A stretch of DNA of 56,250 nt from Burkholderiales bacterium (GCA_025354165.1 JANXNI010000070.1:1-56250), one strand, 5' to 3'. Counted from the stretch's first letter, positions 1 to 10,500 are shown. Notes: a model not told the origin generated them from the letters alone. Numbers and translations: made by a program.

Positions 1-47
1 CTTGCCGCGACCCGGCAAGAGCTGTCGCGGCAAGCCGCTCCTACAAA
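1..47. repeat. REP-like hairpin at the window edge
   Basis: An 11-bp perfect inverted repeat (CTTGCCGCGAC at 1-11, GTCGCGGCAAG at 24-34) is followed by CCGCTCCTAC. This resembles the short palindromic intergenic repeats common in proteobacteria whose core reads GTAGGAGCGGCTTGCCGCGA. It lies just upstream of the peroxiredoxin gene and could stabilise or end the transcript of a gene outside the window. It may extend to the left. Confidence 0.55.
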
Positions 48-71
48 ATATTCATTAAGGAATTCTCAAAC

Positions 72-581
72 ATGACCATCAAAATCGGCGACACACTCCC
101 CGCAGCCACCCTCACCGAATCCGCCGGTCAGGACGAGGCAAAAAATTGCCCAATGCCACCGATGCCGGTGGATATCGCCGCGCTCGCCGCTGGCAAAAAG
201 ATTGTGATCTTCGGCCTGCCGGGTGCGTTCACGCCAACCTGCTCGGCGCAACACGTTCCTGGTTACGTCAAAAACTACGATGCGCTCAAAGCCAAAGGCG
301 TTGACGAAATCGTCTGCATGGCCGTCAACGACGGCTTCGTGATGGGCGCATGGGGCCAGACGCAAAACGTCGCAGGTAAAGTGCGCATGATGGGCGACGG
401 CTCAGCCGTGTTCACCAAGGCGCTCGGCCTTGAACTGGATCTGACGGCCAAAGGCATGGGCGTTCGCTGCCAGCGCTTCTCGCTGCTCGTTGAGAATGGT
501 GTTGTGAAGCAGGTGAACGTCGAAGGCGTCGGCCCAGCAAACTGTTCGTTTGCTGAGAACATGCTGGCGCAACTCGGCTAG
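72..581 (+). CDS. Peroxiredoxin, Prx5 type
   Basis: A 169-residue thiol peroxidase that would reduce hydrogen peroxide and alkyl hydroperoxides in the cytoplasm using glutathione or thioredoxin. The Prx5 active-site motif PGAFTPTCS occupies residues 50-58, with Thr54 and the peroxidatic Cys57. The conserved Arg region (R132 to R135, followed by FS) is present. The length fits stand-alone Prx5 proteins, with no glutaredoxin domain fused. The start is ATG at 72, preceded by an AAGGAATT-type ribosome site. The gene appears monocistronic and is followed by a strong hairpin at 591-618. The family is certain; the reductant cannot be read from the sequence. Confidence 0.93.
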   Translation: MTIKIGDTLPAATLTESAGQDEAKNCPMPPMPVDIAALAAGKKIVIFGLPGAFTPTCSAQHVPGYVKNYDALKAKGVDEIVCMAVNDGFVMGAWGQTQNVAGKVRMMGDGSAVFTKALGLELDLTAKGMGVRCQRFSLLVENGVVKQVNVEGVGPANCSFAENMLAQLG

Positions 582-590
582 TTTTTTGCC

Positions 591-618
591 AACGGCACCC
601 GCCAGTGCGGGTGCCGTT
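591..618 (+). terminator. Perfect 12-bp hairpin after the peroxiredoxin gene
   Basis: AACGGCACCCGC (591-602) and its exact complement (607-618) flank a CAGT loop. It lies 10 bp after the peroxiredoxin stop codon. The T-run (582-587) comes before the stem rather than after it, so this is not a textbook intrinsic terminator. It could act as a 3' stabiliser or an atypical terminator. The rest of the 582-803 gap shows no gene. Confidence 0.4.
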
Positions 619-803
619 AAATCGCCGCTGGCGGCGCGTGCGGGCGCTATTGCAGCCAAAGTGCAGCCGCCCGACGAACCCATGAAATCCTTCTTTGCTT
701 TTGTGGCGCAACCATAGTCGCCGCCAGGAACGCTAGCCCCGACTCGTTTCAGAGTAAAAGATTTCCGTATCATGCGGCTTCTGTCCACGCTTGACGATCA
801 TTC

Positions 804-1205
804 ATGCTGCAACTCCCCACCGACAAACCCCTCGCCCTGCGCGTCATTCCCATGCCCGCCGACGCCAACGCCAACGGTGACATTTTCGGCGGCTGGATCA
901 TGTCGCAGGTGGATCTGGCCGGCAGCATTCCGGCGGTGCGTCGCGCGAAAAGTCGCATCGCGACCGTGGCCGTGAATCAGTTCGTGTTCAAGCAGCCGGT
1001 GCAGATCGGCGATGTGGTCAGCTTTTACGCGTCGGTCAAGCGCGTAGGCCGCACGTCCATCACCGTGGATGTAGAGGTTTATTCGGAGCGAAATCGCGGC
1101 ACGTTTGTTGTGAAAGTGACCGAAGCCGAGTTGACCTATGTGGCGATTGGCCCCGACGGTCGACCGCGCGAACTGCCGCCTCAGGGCGACACGGTACTGG
1201 TGTAA
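804..1205 (+). CDS. Acyl-CoA thioesterase, YciA-like hotdog protein
   Basis: A 133-residue single hotdog-fold enzyme that hydrolyses acyl-CoA to free acid and CoA in the cytoplasm. The YciA/BACH signature NGDIFGGWIMSQVDLAG (residues 24-40) is intact, including the Asn-Gly-Asp at the helix start that carries the active site. The length matches YciA (about 130 residues). ATG at 804 is chosen because the hotdog domain begins within about 10 residues. The stop codon is followed after 2 bp by the hydrolase gene at 1208, so the two probably share a transcript. Chain-length preference is unknown. Confidence 0.88.
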   Translation: MLQLPTDKPLALRVIPMPADANANGDIFGGWIMSQVDLAGSIPAVRRAKSRIATVAVNQFVFKQPVQIGDVVSFYASVKRVGRTSITVDVEVYSERNRGTFVVKVTEAELTYVAIGPDGRPRELPPQGDTVLV

Positions 1206-1207
1206 TC

Positions 1208-2116
1208 ATGCGCATTTCAACCGCATTGGCAGCCTGTGTAACGGCGTTTGCAACCTGCTTTGCGCAGGCGGAAGTGGTCAACATCCCGGCATCTCATCTG
1301 CCCGAAGGCACTACGCTGCGCGTGCAATGGTTTATGCCCGACGCAAAGACTGCCACCGGTGCTGCGGCCATTCTTTTGCACGGTTGCGGTGGTCTTGGCG
1401 CGAGAGGCGGGCTCAATGCGCGGCACAAAGCGGCGAAAGACTGGTTCATCGAACGTGGTATCGCGGTGGTGTTTCCCGAGAGTTTCACGTCGCGCCGGTT
1501 TGAAGAGGTCTGCACAATTAAATTGGCATCACGCACGATCGGGCAAATTGACCGCGTGCAGGACGTCATGGCGGCGCACGCGTGGCTGAAAACGCAGCCC
1601 GGTATCGATGCGAAAAAAATTGTGCTGCTCGGCTGGTCACACGGCGGCTCGACGGTGCTCAACACGTTAACGCATCGCGCGCCGTTTGGTGAGTTCAGCG
1701 ACGACGTGAAATTCATCGAAGCGATTGCGTTTTATCCCGGCTGTTCGCCCTTTGCAAAGGACTCCGCACCGTCAAGAATTTCGTCGCCGCTCACTGTGCT
1801 GATGGGCGACGCCGACGACTGGACGCCCGCAGCGCCGTGCGTCACCTTTGTTTCGCGTCTCAAAAACAACGACCAACCAGCAACGATCACGCTCTACCCC
1901 GGCGCGTATCACGACTTTGACAACCCGGCGGGCAAAAAACGGGTGATTAGTGAAGTGCCCAACGGCGTGAACAAGGAAAAAGGCGTGACCGTCGCGCCCG
2001 ATCCGAAAGCGCGTGAGGATGCGATGGCGCGAATCGATGCATTGCTTAAAGCGCGCGGGCTGACCGCTGTACGCACGACAGATGCTCCGGAGACGCGCCC
2101 TGCAGGCGGGGGCTGA
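1208..2116 (+). CDS. Secreted dienelactone-hydrolase-like alpha/beta hydrolase
   Basis: A 302-residue alpha/beta hydrolase with a cleavable signal peptide (residues 1 to about 21, ending in AQA), so probably periplasmic. The oxyanion segment LLHGCGG (57-62), nucleophile elbow GWSHGGS with Ser144, acid around D203/D204 in GDADDWTP, and His235 in YHDFD make a plausible Ser-Asp-His triad. This layout, including the Cys after the acid motif, matches the dienelactone hydrolase superfamily proteins of Proteobacteria that carry signal peptides. Their true substrates are mostly unknown. It starts 2 bp after the thioesterase stop and converges with the LysR gene at 2118. Confidence 0.82.
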   Translation: MRISTALAACVTAFATCFAQAEVVNIPASHLPEGTTLRVQWFMPDAKTATGAAAILLHGCGGLGARGGLNARHKAAKDWFIERGIAVVFPESFTSRRFEEVCTIKLASRTIGQIDRVQDVMAAHAWLKTQPGIDAKKIVLLGWSHGGSTVLNTLTHRAPFGEFSDDVKFIEAIAFYPGCSPFAKDSAPSRISSPLTVLMGDADDWTPAAPCVTFVSRLKNNDQPATITLYPGAYHDFDNPAGKKRVISEVPNGVNKEKGVTVAPDPKAREDAMARIDALLKARGLTAVRTTDAPETRPAGGG

Positions 2117-2117
2117 T

Positions 2118-3044
2118 TCAATTGCCCGCGTGAATCTCGACGCCGCTTTCATCGGAATCCTCGGGCGAGCACACGAGCATGCGTTCGAGCACCTCGGTGC
2201 GATGGCGGTGCGGCGTTGTGATTGCATAAAAGCGTTCTTGCAATTGTGGCGCCTGACCGACACGAACCAGGCTGCCTGACCGCAGCTCATCCTGAACCAC
2301 CACGTCGGGCAGCACCGTGAGCCAGCCACTGTCGCGTGCGATCAGGCGGAGCATCGCCATGTCGTCGACCTCGGCGCGCAGTCGTGGCGTCACTCCGGCG
2401 GAAACACACAACGCATCAAATTGCGCCCGCAGCGCATGTCTCGGCCCCGGCAGGGCGACGTCGACGGTGTCTAGATCCTCCGGCACGCGCAAACTGAGCG
2501 CCTTCCACTTGCCAGCCGGCCCGACCAGCGAGATCGACTGACTACCGAGAAATCGGCAATGCAAGGGTCGATCCGGATCGACGGGCACGGTTTCGTTAGC
2601 CAGCACCACGTCAAGCTGATGCTGCACCAGTCGCGCCAGCAAGCCATCGAGCAGGCCCGATTCCAGCGTCAGCACCATCGATGGATCGAGCAGCAGCGGT
2701 CGAATCCAGTTCTCCTGATAGTTGCGCGACATCGTGGCCACGCTTCCCACGCGCAGCCTCGTCACCCCTTGGCTTCGGCCCTGTAGTCGACCCAGCATTT
2801 CCTGACCGAGCCCAAATATGTTTTCCGCGTACGACAGTACCAACTGGCCGGTGTCCGTCAACACGAGACGGCGACCTTCTCGAACAAACAACGCGTCGCC
2901 GAAACGATCTTCGAGTTGCCGGATTTGCGCCGAAACCGCCGACTGCGAAGTGTGCAGCTCTTGCGCTGCACGCGTGAGATGGCCGATCTTGGCGACGCGC
3001 CAAAAGTAGAAGAGATGGTGAAAGTTGAGTTGCTCCAGATTCAT
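2118..3044 (-). CDS. LysR-family regulator, NhaR-like
   Basis: A 308-residue LysR-type transcription factor. The N-terminal winged helix-turn-helix (about residues 5-65) contains LTRAAQELHTSQSAVSAQIR, and an effector-binding domain follows. The opening MNLEQLNFHHLFYFWRVA is typical of the NhaR subgroup, which in E. coli senses sodium and pH. It is divergent from dabB with only about 90 bp between start codons, so it most likely controls dabBA. LysR genes beside dab operons are a known arrangement. Whether it senses bicarbonate, pH or sodium cannot be read here. Confidence 0.85.
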   Translation of the reverse strand: MNLEQLNFHHLFYFWRVAKIGHLTRAAQELHTSQSAVSAQIRQLEDRFGDALFVREGRRLVLTDTGQLVLSYAENIFGLGQEMLGRLQGRSQGVTRLRVGSVATMSRNYQENWIRPLLLDPSMVLTLESGLLDGLLARLVQHQLDVVLANETVPVDPDRPLHCRFLGSQSISLVGPAGKWKALSLRVPEDLDTVDVALPGPRHALRAQFDALCVSAGVTPRLRAEVDDMAMLRLIARDSGWLTVLPDVVVQDELRSGSLVRVGQAPQLQERFYAITTPHRHRTEVLERMLVCSPEDSDESGVEIHAGN

Positions 3045-3133
3045 TGTTCGTTTTTTGCGATGCTTTCGTTCTTATCAATGTAATTTACAGAATCATTTGA
3101 AGCAAGCAACATATCGGTATTCCAGTTCTCTTG

Positions 3134-4774
3134 ATGGTGACCGCGATGGAGACATCGAACTTCTTGCCTTATCTGCCTTATTTGTCTTGCGCCAGCGCCC
3201 TTGCACCCGCAGTGCTCATGGGCGCCGCCGCGCTTGTTGCACGAACAGGCCACGCGAACAATGCGCTGAGCTGGCGGCGTTTCCATGTGCTGTCAGGCGC
3301 TGCACTGCTCTGTGCGTTGGTGAAGGCAGTGCTGTCGTTGACGCCGATGACACTGGCTCACAGTACGCCTTCGCTTCCGATGCTTTCCTGGCTAGCAGTG
3401 ACGCCGTTTGGAATGTGGGTGGCGGTGCTGGTGCAACTGCTCGGCAGCATCATCGGCGGATTCTCCTCGCGATACCTGCAAGGCGAGCTGGGTGTGCCGC
3501 GATACATGGCGGCGCTGTCTGGCGTGTTGACGGCAGTGCACGTGTTGCTGCTTGCAAATCATTGGGTCGTTTTAGTGGTCGCCTGGGCGTTGGTGGGTGC
3601 AGCGTTGCGGCCCTTGCTTTGCTTCTATCCGGATCGTCCGTTTGCGCTGTTGGCAGCGCATAAAAAGCGCGTCACGGATCGTTTGGCCGACGTGCTGCTG
3701 GTGACGGCTGCCGCGTTGGCCTGGTGGCACGTCGAGAGCGGCAGTCTGTCGGATTTGTGGCAGTATGTGGCCATTAATGGTGCTTCGGCGCCGCTGCAAA
3801 TCAGCGCGATTTGCCTGGTGCTTGCGGTGATGCTGCGCACCGCGTTGCTCCCGATGCATGGCTGGTTAATTCAGGTCATGGAGGCGCCGACGTCGGTGTC
3901 GGCGCTGCTACATGCGGGCGTAGTCAATCTGGGTGGTTTTGTGCTCATCCGGTTTGCGCCATTGCTGGACGCCGCTCCGGTAGCGCGTTGGTTATTAGTC
4001 GCTTTTGGATTGGCAACGGCATTGCTCGCCGGCATGGTGATGCTGACCCGCGTGAGTATCAAAGTGCGCCTAGCTTGGTCCACCGTGGCACAGATGGGGT
4101 TTATGGTGCTCGAGTGCGGCCTGGGGCTCTATACGCTGGCGGCGCTGCATCTGATCGGCCATTCGTTGTACAAAACGCACGCCTTTCTCTCCGCCTCGAC
4201 TGTGGTGCAGCAGACTAAATTTCGCATGATGCGCGGTGATACGGTGCCCTCGCTAGCGAGCCTCATCGCTGCGCCTGCGCTGGCGGTAAGCATCGTGGCA
4301 TTTGTTCACTGGGGCGTAGGTGCTGTGTCGTGGCCGTGGTGGTGGAGTGGCGTGCTGGCGTTGGCCTGGTCGCCAGCACTTTGGTTGCCCGTCGCGACTG
4401 GCAACAACGCCGCGACGTACTGGTGGCGCGGACTTGCCGCGGTCGGCACGGTGCTGGGGTTAACAACGCTCGCGTTTTTGCTGCATCACGTCCCGTTTGG
4501 CGTGAGTGACATGCCCAATCACGACGCTGGCTTGGTAACGCTGATCGGAATCGCGTTGGTTTATGTCTGGCTTTGTGCATTGCAGCGGCTGCCGCAACGC
4601 TTCGTTAGCTGGCGTCGCTGGACTTACGCCGGGTATTACACCGATGAGCTATTTACACGTCTCGCGCTACGCATGTGGTCGACGCACTGGAGCCCCGCTG
4701 GCAACCCGCAACATCGCAGTGCGCCGGTCGCATTCGCTGCCGCCAACGTTGCAACCACCGCTCCTTCTAAGTGA
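3134..4774 (+). CDS. dabB: DabB, proton-conducting subunit of the inorganic carbon transporter
   Basis: A 546-residue polytopic membrane protein of the NuoL/MrpA-type proton-channel family. In the DabAB complex it is thought to couple the proton gradient to carbon capture by DabA. It has about a dozen hydrophobic segments and the family stretch LPMHGWLIQVMEAPTSVSAL (around residue 240), with conserved charged residues inside helices. The length is shorter than NuoL and typical of DabB. ATG at 3134 is preferred over the overlapping TTG at 3131; ATG at 3146 is also possible. The last codons overlap the GTG start of dabA by 4 bp. Without DabA beside it the gene would be called an NADH dehydrogenase subunit 5. 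Confidence 0.9.
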   Translation: MVTAMETSNFLPYLPYLSCASALAPAVLMGAAALVARTGHANNALSWRRFHVLSGAALLCALVKAVLSLTPMTLAHSTPSLPMLSWLAVTPFGMWVAVLVQLLGSIIGGFSSRYLQGELGVPRYMAALSGVLTAVHVLLLANHWVVLVVAWALVGAALRPLLCFYPDRPFALLAAHKKRVTDRLADVLLVTAAALAWWHVESGSLSDLWQYVAINGASAPLQISAICLVLAVMLRTALLPMHGWLIQVMEAPTSVSALLHAGVVNLGGFVLIRFAPLLDAAPVARWLLVAFGLATALLAGMVMLTRVSIKVRLAWSTVAQMGFMVLECGLGLYTLAALHLIGHSLYKTHAFLSASTVVQQTKFRMMRGDTVPSLASLIAAPALAVSIVAFVHWGVGAVSWPWWWSGVLALAWSPALWLPVATGNNAATYWWRGLAAVGTVLGLTTLAFLLHHVPFGVSDMPNHDAGLVTLIGIALVYVWLCALQRLPQRFVSWRRWTYAGYYTDELFTRLALRMWSTHWSPAGNPQHRSAPVAFAAANVATTAPSK

Positions 4775-7389
4775 ACGCGTTACCGGAAAACATTATGAAC
4801 ACCATGACGCTTGACCCTATCTCTGACAACGTAGAAAGTACCGGCGCGCACATTGGTTCGCCCATGACCGCTTCGGCGAGCAGGGAGGCCCGCATCGAGA
4901 CGGCGTGCGAACAAGCCTGTTCAGCGATTGCACCGGCCTGGCCGCTGGATCGGGCGATTGCGGTCAATCCGCACTGGGCGCGCGTTTCGCGGCCGGTGCG
5001 TCAGGTCGCCGCTCGCATGGCGGTGCTGGGCGGGATCGAACTTTTCCCGTCGCGCAGTTACGTGCAACAGGCGTGGCGAGAGGGGCGCATCAATGAGGCC
5101 GATCTGGCGTGTGGGTTACGCACGCTCGACGCCGCACGCGAGGCGAGACTGAGCGTCGCCCAGTGTGTCGCCGCGTTGACCGAAGCGCCGCGCATCAACC
5201 GTTTGCCCCTCTTGATTGATGTGCTCGATGACGCACCAGAGCGACATACACGGCTATCGTGGCGGCAGGCGATCACCCATCAGGTCAGCCAGACCTGTGC
5301 CGCTTATTTCGACGAACAGCAGGCCGACTGGCAACCCGAGCGCGGTCAGGGGTTGTATGCATTTTGGCGAGACACGTTGACGCACGATCATGGTATTGGC
5401 GTGCTGATGGGTTTGCCTGAGCTGGGCAAATTACTGAATGCGCTTCCGGCAACGCGGCAGGACGCAGAGCGTTGGGTGATTGAACATTTGCAGTTGCCCG
5501 AGGCTGCCTGGGCCGACTATCTGGAGGCCGTGCTGCTAACGGTGAATGGCTGGGCGTCATGGTGCGCTTATTTAAGTTGGGAAGCCAAGCTCACTGGAAA
5601 GAATGACTCGAATTTACGCGATTTGCTAGCCATTCGGCTCGCGTGGGGCGGGATTTTGCTGAACTGTAAAGAGGACGCGGCGATGCGCCGGGCGTTTGTT
5701 GCGTTGCAGTCAGATTGGGCTCACGCCTCCGAGCTGCTTACGCAGGCCGAGCACGCGCTGGTGGTTGATGAACTTTGGCAGGTCGCGCTTGAGACGGGCT
5801 ATCAGCGTCAGCTTGCGCAAAAGCTCGAGATGAACAGTGGCCTCTCCACGGGCACCGCCACAGAGCGGGTGATTGAGGCGCAAGCGGCCTTTTGCATCGA
5901 CGTGCGCAGCGAGCCGTTACGGCGGATCATCGAAACGATATCGCCCGCCGTGGAGACCATCGGATTTGCCGGTTTTTTCGGCTTGCCCATCGCCTATACG
6001 CCGCTGGCGAGCTCAGCGCGTCGTCCCCAATTGCCGGGGCTACTGGCACCCGCACTTGAGGTGACCGATCGCCTTTCGCCCAGCTCCACGGAAGTTTCGG
6101 CGGCGTCAGACAGTGCGGCAATGCATCAGGCGTTGAACACAGCGGCAAGCAAGGCTCGCCAGCGCCAATTTGCGTGGGCGGCACAGTGGCAGAGCGCCGC
6201 ACGTTGGCCCAGTGCCGCGTTCTTTTTCGTGGAAGCAGCGGGGGTCGGGTATCTGGGAAAGCTCGCGAAATTGCTTCGGCCCTCGACCGACGCCCGCGTT
6301 CGGGACGATTTGGCTGGATTGCCTGCTCGATATCAGCGCGTCTGCCGCCCGGGCTTGTCTGACCTGGACACCGATGCCAAGGTGGGTCTGGCGGCTAAGG
6401 TATTGCACGCTATGGGGCTGGATCGAGCGCTGGCACCGCTCGTGTTGCTGGTGGGCCATGGAAGTCAGAGCAGTAACAACGCGCATGCCGCTGCGCTAGA
6501 TTGTGGGGCCTGCTGTGGGCAGACCGGGGAGGTCAATGCCCGCGTACTGGCACAACTGCTCAACGAGCTTGCGGTGCGCGACGGTTTGGCGCGCTTGGGC
6601 ATCACTATCCAGGCACAGACCTGCTTCGTCGCCGTTTTGCACAACACCACGACCGATGAGATTGAGGTGTTTGACATCGATCTACTTCCTACTGCGGCGC
6701 AGGGGCGACTGGATCGGCTGCTGACTGTCTTTGACCGCGCCTGCGAACAGGTTCGCCGGGAGCGTGCCCCGCGCCTTGGGCTCGACCCGCACGCCGAATC
6801 CGCCACGCTGTTGAACCAGCTACGCCGCCGTGCCAATGATCGCGCACAGACACGGCCCGAGTGGGGCCTGGCGGGCAACGCGTCCTTCATCATCGCGCCG
6901 CGACGGCGAACGCGCAGCATGGCGCTCGACGGGCGAAGTTTTCTCCACGACTACGATGCCAGCGCTGACGCCGACGGCAGCGTTCTGGAGCTCCTGATGA
7001 CAGCGCCGATGCTGGTAACGCATTGGATCAACTGGCAATATCACGCCTCCACCTGCGCGCCGCAACGACTCGGCAGTGGCAACAAAACGCTGCATAACGT
7101 CGTGGGCGGTCGGATTGGTGTGTTTGAGGGCAACGGCGGGGACTTGCGCATCGGCTTGTCGCACCAGTCGCTACACGATGGCGAGCGCTGGATGCATGAA
7201 CCGCTGCGACTGACGGTGATTATTGATGCGCCGGCATCGGCCATTGAGCGGGTGATTCAGCAGCACGAGGTGGTGCATCAGCTCATCGACAATGGCTGGC
7301 TGCATCTGTGGCGATTCGATGAAACTCGATTGGTGCGCTATCAATGCGGCGGCTGGCAAGCGCTGGAATTTGAAGCAACGCATGCGTGA
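4771..7389 (+). CDS. dabA: DabA, zinc-dependent subunit of the inorganic carbon transporter
   Basis: An 872-residue member of the DUF2309/UPF0753 family. With DabB it forms an energy-coupled, vectorial carbonic-anhydrase-like module that accumulates bicarbonate inside the cell. The four expected zinc-site residues are visible: C375 and D377 in CIDVRSE, H563 in VGHGS, and C578 in the DCGACCGQTG motif. The H-to-C spacing of 15 equals that of the characterised Halothiobacillus protein (H524/C539, recalled). The GTG start overlaps the dabB stop (GTGA), which suggests translational coupling; ATG at 4795 is an alternative. It is followed by a 114-bp palindromic repeat. No Rubisco or carboxysome gene is in the window. 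Confidence 0.92.
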   Translation: MNALPENIMNTMTLDPISDNVESTGAHIGSPMTASASREARIETACEQACSAIAPAWPLDRAIAVNPHWARVSRPVRQVAARMAVLGGIELFPSRSYVQQAWREGRINEADLACGLRTLDAAREARLSVAQCVAALTEAPRINRLPLLIDVLDDAPERHTRLSWRQAITHQVSQTCAAYFDEQQADWQPERGQGLYAFWRDTLTHDHGIGVLMGLPELGKLLNALPATRQDAERWVIEHLQLPEAAWADYLEAVLLTVNGWASWCAYLSWEAKLTGKNDSNLRDLLAIRLAWGGILLNCKEDAAMRRAFVALQSDWAHASELLTQAEHALVVDELWQVALETGYQRQLAQKLEMNSGLSTGTATERVIEAQAAFCIDVRSEPLRRIIETISPAVETIGFAGFFGLPIAYTPLASSARRPQLPGLLAPALEVTDRLSPSSTEVSAASDSAAMHQALNTAASKARQRQFAWAAQWQSAARWPSAAFFFVEAAGVGYLGKLAKLLRPSTDARVRDDLAGLPARYQRVCRPGLSDLDTDAKVGLAAKVLHAMGLDRALAPLVLLVGHGSQSSNNAHAAALDCGACCGQTGEVNARVLAQLLNELAVRDGLARLGITIQAQTCFVAVLHNTTTDEIEVFDIDLLPTAAQGRLDRLLTVFDRACEQVRRERAPRLGLDPHAESATLLNQLRRRANDRAQTRPEWGLAGNASFIIAPRRRTRSMALDGRSFLHDYDASADADGSVLELLMTAPMLVTHWINWQYHASTCAPQRLGSGNKTLHNVVGGRIGVFEGNGGDLRIGLSHQSLHDGERWMHEPLRLTVIIDAPASAIERVIQQHEVVHQLIDNGWLHLWRFDETRLVRYQCGGWQALEFEATHA

Positions 7390-7412
7390 GATTTCCGCGA
7401 ACAGATGAATAC

Positions 7413-7526
7413 ACCTTTTCGACAAAACAACGACTGAACTACGGCTATAGCGCCAAATCGCTAAAAGTCGCTATTGATCTATTCGTAGCCCCAGCCCCTA
7501 TGCAATAAGGCATCTATAGAAAAGCT
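7413..7526. repeat. 114-bp palindromic repeat, family 1 copy 1
   Basis: The element begins ACCTTTT and ends AAAAGCT. Its right arm (7491-7526) carries CCAGCCCCTATGCAA, close to the family inner motif CTAGCCCTCATGCA. The left arm is more worn (CTACGGCTAT in place of GAGGGCTAG). The length is exactly 114 bp, as in the other four copies. It lies between the convergent dabA and tamB genes and could fold as a bidirectional terminator. Confidence 0.65.
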
Positions 7527-7535
7527 GTTACGACG

Positions 7536-10500
7536 TCATCGCGACGATTTTTCGAAAGGTGATCGATCCCAACGCAGCGTCCAGAACAAATCAATCGCCG
7601 ATTCTTCACCGGATTGGGCGCGGACATTCAGGCTGTTGTTGATGCGGTAAATGAGCTGCAACGTGCCCGTCGTGGCCTTCAGCCCGCGCTCGTAACCGAC
7701 GTAGAGGCGATCTGATATTTGTTTGCCGATGGTGACCACGGTGTCTTTTGTGGTGCCGCTGTTGGTCGCGACGCCAAGCGTGTCGAGACCGAACTTGCTG
7801 CTGATGCTTTCACCATCACCTGAAAGCAATGCGAACGCCGCCTTTTGCACGAGCACCGTGTCATCGCGACTCAGGTTATCCGAGCTTTTGCCCAGCACCA
7901 GCATCGCCAGTTTTTCGGTGTCTGCGCGATCCGGGTCGGCGTAGAGTTTGATGCGCGGCGCCAGCGCCGTGCCCGTGATTGCAACGCCGACGGTTTGGTC
8001 CGGATCGCTTCGGGCGCGGAGAGCCAGAATATCGAGGCGCGGATTGCTCAGATTGCCGGTGAAAGCAATCTGCCCGCGATCAATTTCAAGATCCTGTCCG
8101 TAAGCGCGATAGGTGCCGCGCACGGTGCGAACGTTACCGTTCGCGGCGAGTTGACCGCCCGGCGTCGTAAGCCTCAGTTGCCCGGCGAGGCGTGTGTTAA
8201 TACCGCGACCTTTCAGTTGAAGATCGCTGCCTAGATCGAGCGCTAGATCAACGTCGATCCTGGTCTTGCGCGGTGGCGTGGATGAGGACGAGACCGCCTG
8301 CAATTCCGCAGCAGTAGGCGTCCGTTTTACGTAAACGTCATCTGAAAGCGTCGGCGCATCGGCCTGAGAGATGTCAAACAATCCACGATCTACTTTAAAG
8401 TTGCCGTCGAGCCTGATAGCGTCATTGTTAGCGCTCAAACGCGCCGTACCGCTGACATCGACGCGACGATCCACTCGACCTAGTAGGCGGAAGTTCTCGG
8501 CCTTCAGCGTGAGTTGCACGTCCGGTTTGGTCGAGAGCGTTCCCTTGCCGTCCACCGTAATTCGGCCATCGCCACCGCGCGCGCTGACAGCCTCAAGTTG
8601 CACCTGATCGCCAACAAAAACCACGCGCCCGCGACCTTCAATCAGGTCAACGCCTTCGAGCGAATTTTTGACGCTCAAGTCGTTCAATGCGAGCGCACCC
8701 TGACCGTTCGGATTGCCGACCGTGCCGCTGAATTTCGCTTCGCCATTGAGCCCGCCGCCTACCCGCCAACCCGGCGGCAGGAAACTGCCCCACGCCGCGA
8801 GATTGTCGAGTCGGGCGGTAAGTTTGCCGTCGAGCGGTGACGACATGGGTGGGAATAAGTCTTGCGCCGATGCTGTGATGTTTGCCGTCGCTTCGGCGCG
8901 CCCAACGCGTTCGCCATCGATAATTTGTGACACGCGCCAGATGCCTTGTTCGGCATTCACCGCGAATTTAAGTTCTCGCAGTCCGAGCAACCCCGAGCCT
9001 GTGTTATCGCCGATGCGCAGGTCGCCCGATTGCCGCGTAAGTTCCAGCGTAGCGCGTGTTCCGCTGTCTGTAGACACGGCAAATCGTCCCGCCAACACCA
9101 AGTCGCCGTCGAGATTTTTGCCGCCCAATTGACGCTCAAGCGCAACCACGTTGAATGGGCCGATATTGCCCTTGCCAGAAAATTTTGGCGTGGATTGTGC
9201 GGGGCTCGCAGCGGTGTATTGCAGCGCCGACCAGTGAAGCGGCACGGTTGCGATGACAGCGTTTCCAGCATCCGCAGCAAATGTGCTGCCGGAAGTCGGC
9301 GTGCCACTTTTCCAGCGCAGCGTGAACGGCTCGACGCGCGCCAAGACTTGCTGAGCCGCGCCTTCGCGGGCAGCGGCCTCGTTGACCTGCAAGCGCTCTA
9401 TCGTGCCAGTCCATGCCGCAAGCGCACTGCTCGCCGTACTTTCACTTCGCCCCGCCAGCGCCGCACTCAATTGCAAATGGCGATCACCCTGTTCCAGCGT
9501 TCCCGTGGCTTCGATGCGATGTTCACGCAGACTGCCTTTGCCTTGCAGATTCAGCGAGCCGACAGCGGCGTTTGCCGCTGCGCCGTTGCTAATTCCGTCA
9601 GCGCTGACATCAAGATTGAAAGGGGCGTCGGGTTGCAACGCAACCTGCAATTTGCCCGCGAATTTCTGCACGCGAAGGGTCGCTTGCGCCACATCCTGTC
9701 CGCTCACGCTGGCGTCAACCGCAAGCGCGTTCCACGCACCCGAAAGTGTGCCCTGACCTTTGATCACGCCACTTAGCGTCGCTTTGCTGGCTTCTTCGCC
9801 TTTACGCGGCATCTGATCCAACGCCTGCAATGCACTCAGATTCTGCGCATCAAGCGACCAAGTGAGCACGTCGCTCGCAGCGCCCAGCCGACCACTCCAT
9901 TGCGCTCGGTTGCTGGCGAGCACGAGATTGCCGCTCGTCTCGATGCGTGGCGGCAGGTTCAGCGCATCTGCTGGTCCTAGCAGCACCAGTTTCGCCTCCC
10001 CCGTCAGCGGTTGCGTACCCCAACGACTGTCCTTGACGGTCACATCGGCACTTAAGGCGACGGGTTTCGTCGGTGCTGCCGGGTCAACGATGGCATTGGC
10101 CTTGATGCCACCATTCAGCACTGCGCTCTGGGCGGCACCGATGGGTGGCGGAATAAACGCGAACGGGTCAAACTTTGACCACTGTGTGTCGGCGGTCACG
10201 CGCCAAGGCCGGCTTGTTTTCGCTGTCGTTGTCGCACTGGTGTTGGCAGCAGCGTCACGCTCGGCAACCAGCGTCCCCCGGATTTGGGCGGCTCCGGTGA
10301 CAACGCTTAGTTCGCTCAACTCAATGCGTAATTGCTGAATTCTTCCGGTAATGTTGACGTCGACGCCCGAACGTAAGCCCGTCGGCACGCGCTTCTGATC
10401 AATGAGTGCGGCGAGGGCGGTGCCTTTGAGGGTGGCTTTTAGTGCGATTGGTTTGAGCGCCGTTGTGTCCTCTCCGGAAGCGGTTACTCGCCCTGCCACC

